From Firmicutes bacterium UBA5559 (lineage in GTDB: Bacteria; Bacillota; Clostridia; Peptostreptococcales; Anaerovoracaceae), in contig DIMT01000027.1 of the NCBI GenBank assembly GCA_002425705.1, positions 18,423-82,422 of the forward strand: a stretch of 64,000 bases of DNA. Direction: 5' to 3'. Both the position numbers and the translations under genes were made by a program. Positions 60,315 to 64,000 of this stretch are shown here, piece after piece. A model generated the notes under the pieces. It saw only the letters and a list, made by a program, of their open reading frames with translations, was not told where the DNA came from and did no database searches. Every line of letters begins with the position of its first letter. The stretch's first letter is position 1.

Positions 60315-61370
60315 TCATCTCATATCCCGATAAGCCCGGAATGCAGTTGGAACAGAGTACTTCTTTTCTAATTCTTCCCGGGAAACCCAAACCCAGTCAT
60401 CCGGTCCGGCTATCTTTTCCGTCTGGATCCGCCAAGCGGTCATCGCCCACTCCCGGTGGCTGAATATATGGCGAGAAGCCGGAAGAGCTTTGATATCAAT
60501 TATGGTGATGCCCAGCTTTTCAAGATAATTCCAGCATTCCTCGCAGGTCTGGTGACCCTCCACATTGGGGAACTCCCAAAGGCCGGACAAAAGACCGGCT
60601 TCTTGCCGCCTTCGAATAGCCACTTCATTTCCATGCTCCAGAAGCAATACCGTTTTTTTCTCCTGAAGCCGCTTTTTTTTCTCAGCCTTTACCGGAATCT
60701 CCCGAATCAAATCCAGGTTCCTGGCCCGGCAATACGGGGATACGGGACAGTTCCCGCAAAGGGGTTCACCATTAGGCAGACATATGGTAGCCCCCAGGTC
60801 CATCAGCGCCTGATTGAAGTCTCCCGGGCGATCTTCAGGAATCCACTGCCGAATCAAACCGGCAGCCCACTTTTTCGTGGCCGGGCTTCCAATATCTTCC
60901 CGGCTTCCCTCCAGTCGCAGGCAAATCCGAAGAACGTTTCCATCGACAGCCGGCACCGGTTTCGAAAAAGCGATGGAGGCAATGGCTCCTGCCGAATAGG
61001 TGCCGATGCCTGGTAATTTCTCCAGCAGCTCCGGCGTGTCTGGCATCCGTCCCTGGTATTCTTCCATCATGATCTCCGCAGCTTTTTTCAGGTTCCGGGC
61101 CCGATTGTAATACCCAAGACCCTGCCAGAGTTTCAGGAGTCGGTCTTCCGGTACCGCTGCCAGCTCTGGAATTCCCGGCAGTTCCTTGATAAATCTTAGA
61201 AAATAGGGGATTACCGTATCCACCCGGGTCTGCTGCAGCATCATCTCTGAAACCCAGACCTTGTAGGGTACCGGATCGCTTCGCCAGGGGAGAACCCGGG
61301 CCTCCCGGTCATACCAGGACAGCAGGGTTTCCGGAAATCCTTTGTACCGCCGTTCTTCTGTCATCATCAT
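60315..61370 (-). CDS. mutY: A/G-specific adenine glycosylase MutY
   Basis: A DNA-repair glycosylase (351 residues) that removes A opposite 8-oxoG. SEMMLQQTRVDTVIPYF contains the catalytic Glu; the helix-hairpin-helix is LEKLPGIGTYSAGAIASIAF; the catalytic Asp is in GDFNQALMDLG. The [4Fe-4S] ligands follow as CLPNGEPLCGNCPVSPYC (C-x6-C-x2-C-x5-C). A C-terminal NUDIX-like MutT domain (about 225-350) recognises 8-oxoG. It starts directly after the NDK stop codon with three successive ATG codons. Confidence 0.95.
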   Translation of the reverse strand: MMMTEERRYKGFPETLLSWYDREARVLPWRSDPVPYKVWVSEMMLQQTRVDTVIPYFLRFIKELPGIPELAAVPEDRLLKLWQGLGYYNRARNLKKAAEIMMEEYQGRMPDTPELLEKLPGIGTYSAGAIASIAFSKPVPAVDGNVLRICLRLEGSREDIGSPATKKWAAGLIRQWIPEDRPGDFNQALMDLGATICLPNGEPLCGNCPVSPYCRARNLDLIREIPVKAEKKKRLQEKKTVLLLEHGNEVAIRRRQEAGLLSGLWEFPNVEGHQTCEECWNYLEKLGITIIDIKALPASRHIFSHREWAMTAWRIQTEKIAGPDDWVWVSREELEKKYSVPTAFRAYRDMR

Positions 61371-61811
61371 CTATGCCTTTCCTTCTCCGAAAAATCGTCT
61401 TATCTCTGTTTCTGCATTTTCGGGGGAATCTGCCCCGTGAATCAGGTTTTTCGTCGTGGATCCTGCCAAATCTCCCCGAATCGTTCCAGGCAGGGCTTCC
61501 TCAAAACGGGTAGCCCCCATCAGCATCCGTACCCCCCGGATTACATCCTTCCCCTCTATGATCATAGCCAGAACCGGTCCTGAGGTCATATATGCCTCCA
61601 TATCCGGATAAAAGGGCTGATCCGCCACATGGCTATAGTGTTTCCGCAGCAGGGCTGAATCCAGGCGCAGGGTCTCCGCTTTCTGAATCCGGTATCCTTT
61701 TCCTTCCAATCGTCTGATGATCTCCCCGGCCAGTCCCCTCTGCAGGGCATCCGGTTTGAGCATGACAAAGGTTCTTTCCACATTTGTATCCTTTCCAAAG
61801 CCAAAACCCAT
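61371..61811 (-). CDS. ndk: Nucleoside diphosphate kinase, N-terminally extended
   Basis: The core NDK pattern begins ERTFVMLKPDALQRGLAGEIIRRLEGKGY, and the active-site histidine lies in NLIHGADSPENAETEIRRFF. A ten-residue N-terminal extension (MGFGFGKDTN) is read because an AGGAGGTG site precedes the ATG at 61811; an internal GTG start would give the usual length. NDK transfers the gamma phosphate between nucleotides. In the operon with mutY it supplies dNTP balance, a reasonable association. Confidence 0.93.
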   Translation of the reverse strand: MGFGFGKDTNVERTFVMLKPDALQRGLAGEIIRRLEGKGYRIQKAETLRLDSALLRKHYSHVADQPFYPDMEAYMTSGPVLAMIIEGKDVIRGVRMLMGATRFEEALPGTIRGDLAGSTTKNLIHGADSPENAETEIRRFFGEGKA

Positions 61812-61934
61812 TTCCGCACCTCCTGTAGTCAGCAGTTCAACAAGAATAGTTTTCTTTCATTATATCATGAAGAATGAGAATTGTAGTTGCTTAAGCAATA
61901 TAGTATTTTTTTTAATTATTCCGTCTGTTTTCCC

Positions 61935-61974
61935 TATTTCCCCCTTTGATAATAGGGAAATAAAATGGTATGAT
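61935..61974 (+). promoter_or_regulatory. Rubredoxin operon promoter with dyad
   Basis: TTGATA (61946-61951) and TATGAT (61969-61974) with 17-base spacing. An inverted repeat TATTTCCC (61935-61942) and GGGAAATA (61955-61962) surrounds the -35 box and may be an operator for a redox or peroxide regulator. Confidence 0.6.
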
Positions 61975-61995
61975 AGGACAAAGGAGGAATAAGCT

Positions 61996-62679
61996 ATGGC
62001 AAAATATGTTTGTTCTATATGCGGGTTTGTCTATGACGAATCCGATGGCCATCCGGAATCCGGTCTGAATCCCGGTACTGGTTGGGACCAGGTTCCCGGC
62101 GACTGGGTCTGCCCCATCTGCAAGGCTTCTAAAGGAGCTTTTAAATTGCAGGACAGCGGCAGCAGCAGTAATGAAACAGTTGATTTAACCAGTCTGGACG
62201 CAGAAGATCTCCGGGAATTAAGCCCGGCTGAACTCAGCGCCCTGTTCTCCAATCTGGCCAAAGGCTGTGAAAAGCAGTATAAGCCGGAAGAAGCCGGTCT
62301 GTTGACTCGATTGGCTGAGTACTATAAAAGCAAGTCTGCCCCCTCTGAAGAAAGAACCTTCCCCGAACTGGAGGGCTTACTTGAAGCAGATTTGGATACA
62401 GGCTTTAACGAGGCCAACCGAATTGCAGGAGCCGCCAAAGACCGGGGAGCCCTGCGAGCCCTCACTTGGGGTGAAAAGGTGTCCCGTATGCTGTTATCCC
62501 ATATGGATGCCTATGGAGAAAAAGGGGACGCCCTGCTGAAAGACACCCGGATTTTTGTTTGTGAGATCTGCGGATTCGTCTACATCGGGGATGAGGCTCC
62601 TGAAATCTGCCCGGTATGTAAAGTTCCAAGGCTCAAGATTCATCCGGTAGAAAGGAGGGAAAGCTATGCCAGCAGTTAG
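61996..62679 (+). CDS. Rubredoxin-helical-rubredoxin protein
   Basis: The N-terminal ~50 residues are a rubredoxin (CSICGFVYDE and CPICKASKGAF). A helical middle (~60-175) has no clear motif, and the C-terminal ~45 residues form a second rubredoxin-like knuckle (CEICGFVYIGDEAPEICPVCKVPRL) as at the end of rubrerythrins. This protein can deliver electrons to peroxidases or rubrerythrin. It overlaps the following gene by 14 bases and is the first gene of the pair. Confidence 0.87.
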   Translation: MAKYVCSICGFVYDESDGHPESGLNPGTGWDQVPGDWVCPICKASKGAFKLQDSGSSSNETVDLTSLDAEDLRELSPAELSALFSNLAKGCEKQYKPEEAGLLTRLAEYYKSKSAPSEERTFPELEGLLEADLDTGFNEANRIAGAAKDRGALRALTWGEKVSRMLLSHMDAYGEKGDALLKDTRIFVCEICGFVYIGDEAPEICPVCKVPRLKIHPVERRESYASS

Positions 62680-63844
62680 AAACATTCGTCTTTGTACCAA
62701 AGATTGCCTTTGCCTCTATGTCTGCCCCACCGGTGCTACCGATACAGAAACCGGTCAGATTGACCCGGAAAGATGTCTGGAAGGATGTCAGGCCTGTGTA
62801 GATGCATGCCCTTCCCACGCTATCTCCCTGGCTCCCGCTTCCTATCCCCCGCCACAACCAAAGCGAAACAGCGTTGTGAATGTCATGACTGCTCTGGCTG
62901 AAAGCAAAACCCGACAGGAATTCTTCTGGGCTGAGCTGGCAGAGGATGCCGACACTCAGGCAGCTGCCCAGTTTGCCAAGGCCATGGAGGAATCCAACCG
63001 GATCATGGCAGAGGACCTCTTAAGAGAATCCGGGTTCCTGCTCCCCCAGGGCCCCAGCACCATAAAGTTACTAAAACAATTAAAGCAGAAGGCGTTATGG
63101 GATGCCGAATTCCCAATGGATGAAGTTAATCGGCTGCTGGAATTGCTTCCGGCTGGCTCAAAGTATAAGGAGGAAAAAAACATGCCAAAATATCGTTGCA
63201 CCATTTGCGGTTATATCCACGAAGGCGAACTGACTGAGGGTTTTATCTGTCCCGTTTGCAAACAGCCCGCATCCAAGTTCGTCCCGGTAGAAGAATCTTC
63301 CGGAGAAGCAAACAAATATAAAGGAACCAAGACTGAGAAGAATCTGATGGATGCCTTTGCCGGTGAAAGCCAGGCCAGAAATAAGTATACCTATTTTGCT
63401 TTCGTGGCTCAAAAGGAAGGCTATGAACAGCTGGCTGAAATCTTCCACAAAACAGCTCAGAACGAGTTGGAACATGCGAAATTCTGGTTTGATGAACTGG
63501 GCCATCTGGGCACCACCACTGAAAACCTGCTGGCTGCAGCCGAAGGGGAGCACTATGAGTGGACCGACATGTACGATCGGTTTGCCAAGGACGCCGATGC
63601 AGAAGGATTCCCGGCTCTGGCAGAGCGTTTCCGCAAAGTGGCGGCTATCGAAAAGACCCACGAAGAACGGTACCGAGCTCTTCTGAAAAATGTTGAAATG
63701 CAGCAAGTCTTCGAAAAAGGCGATTCCGTTATCTGGGAATGCCGGGTCTGTGGTCACCTTGCCATGGGACCTAAGGCACCGGAAGCCTGCCCGGTCTGCG
63801 GATTCCCGAAGAACTACTTCGAAGTGCGAAAAGAAAACTATTAA
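62666..63844 (+). CDS. Ferredoxin-rubredoxin-rubrerythrin fusion with internal start site
   Basis: Order: a ferredoxin-like 2x[4Fe-4S] domain (about 10-55, CTKDCLCLYVCP and CLEGCQACVDACP), a helical linker, a rubredoxin-like knuckle (CTICGYIHEG, CPVCKQP, ~175-205), a rubrerythrin di-iron domain (FAGESQARNKYTYFA; QNELEHAKFWF; EKTHEERYRAL), and a C-terminal rubredoxin (CRVCGHLAMGPKAPEACPVCG). A perfect AAGGAGG (63167-63173) lies 8 bases before an in-frame ATG at 63182, so the rubrerythrin part may also be made as a separate 220-residue product. Peroxide reduction is the role. Confidence 0.9.
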   Translation: MPAVRNIRLCTKDCLCLYVCPTGATDTETGQIDPERCLEGCQACVDACPSHAISLAPASYPPPQPKRNSVVNVMTALAESKTRQEFFWAELAEDADTQAAAQFAKAMEESNRIMAEDLLRESGFLLPQGPSTIKLLKQLKQKALWDAEFPMDEVNRLLELLPAGSKYKEEKNMPKYRCTICGYIHEGELTEGFICPVCKQPASKFVPVEESSGEANKYKGTKTEKNLMDAFAGESQARNKYTYFAFVAQKEGYEQLAEIFHKTAQNELEHAKFWFDELGHLGTTTENLLAAAEGEHYEWTDMYDRFAKDADAEGFPALAERFRKVAAIEKTHEERYRALLKNVEMQQVFEKGDSVIWECRVCGHLAMGPKAPEACPVCGFPKNYFEVRKENY

Positions 63845-63867
63845 TAGTCAGTGCCAACCATAAAAAA

Positions 63868-63900
63868 AACAGGAAGCGGGCATTTAGTCCGTTTCCTGTT
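63868..63900 (+). terminator. Terminator of the rubredoxin/rubrerythrin operon
   Basis: A 12-bp stem with one G-U pair (AACAGGAAGCGG and CCGTTTCCTGTT) and a run of T after it. The left part of the stem also lies in the end of the minus-strand partial gene. Confidence 0.8.
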
Positions 63901-64000
63901 TTTTTATTCGGTTCTTGCGGATGGTCTGAACCGCATCATGAATCAGTTCCAATACCAGGGCCCCCAGTATAGCCCCATAAATACTAGAGCTGATGGGGTT
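63884..64000 (-). CDS. C-terminal end of a small hydrophobic protein, cut by window edge
   Basis: Reading from the right edge, the frame encodes ISSSIYGAILGALVLELIHD then QTIRKNRIKKQETD before a TAA stop at 63884-63886: one hydrophobic helix followed by a charged tail. This looks like the end of a small membrane protein. Its last codons share bases with the terminator at 63868-63900. The start is outside the window, so identity cannot be given. Confidence 0.45.
   Translation of the reverse strand, partial: NPISSSIYGAILGALVLELIHDAVQTIRKNRIKKQETD

Noticed and set aside
1..64000. CRISPR arrays, insertion sequences, prophage, tRNA or rRNA genes
   Set aside because: No direct-repeat array, transposase, integrase, or recognisable structural RNA was seen when reading both strands.

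Overview
The window reads as chromosomal DNA of an anaerobic member of the Clostridia. Ribosome binding sites are strong (AGGAGG type), the regulators are of Firmicutes type (CsoR, OhrR, a BusR-like GntR/RCK_C protein, TrmB, MerR), and oxygen is handled by rubredoxin, rubrerythrin and hemerythrin-like proteins. Lysine is made by the DapL route. No rRNA, tRNA, CRISPR array, insertion sequence or prophage was seen, and the genus cannot be named from the sequence alone.

Region 1 (1-12.4 kb) holds stress and metal genes, mostly on the minus strand. They are an OpuCA-type osmolyte ATPase cut by the window edge, its likely BusR-like regulator, an OhrR/glutathione peroxidase pair, a c-di-GMP HD-GYP protein, and a copper module (csoR-copA-copZ, with a two-component system and a SHOCT membrane protein upstream). 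A tandem HD-GYP protein, an acetyltransferase and an orphan promoter-terminator unit that may encode a small RNA follow.

Region 2 (16.1-32.2 kb) is the centrepiece. It is a 16 kb minus-strand operon for a choline-degrading glycyl-radical bacterial microcompartment of the GRM1 kind: choline trimethylamine-lyase CutC and activase CutD, two aldehyde dehydrogenase homologues (one with the catalytic cysteine replaced by serine), PduL, EutQ, EutP, EutJ and EutT-like proteins, a PduS-like electron carrier, and a full shell set (four BMC-H, EutS, GrpU, PduT-like trimer, EutN vertex). A small unknown protein and a DMT-type transporter lead the operon. A MerR gene and an iron-dependent alcohol dehydrogenase lie just upstream. 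The inferred pathway is choline to trimethylamine plus acetaldehyde inside the shell, then acetyl-CoA, acetyl phosphate and acetate, with ethanol as electron sink.

Region 3 (35-38.9 kb) is a nitrosative/oxidative stress island: hemerythrin proteins, two DUF1858 proteins, a DUF438 PAS protein and a Crp/Fnr regulator. Its probable operator, TGTAGC-N4-GCTACA, occurs twice and sits symmetrically between two divergent promoters.

Region 4 (38.9-64 kb) holds housekeeping and metal genes: a HerA-like ATPase, a ketopantoate reductase family protein, a nickel/peptide-type ABC importer behind an attenuator-like leader, two ZIP transporters, a trmB-lysA-dapL operon with a 12-bp-arm operator, shikimate kinase, a P-type ATPase with an altered hinge motif, a PPi-type PEP carboxykinase, mutY, ndk, and a rubredoxin/ferredoxin-rubrerythrin pair.
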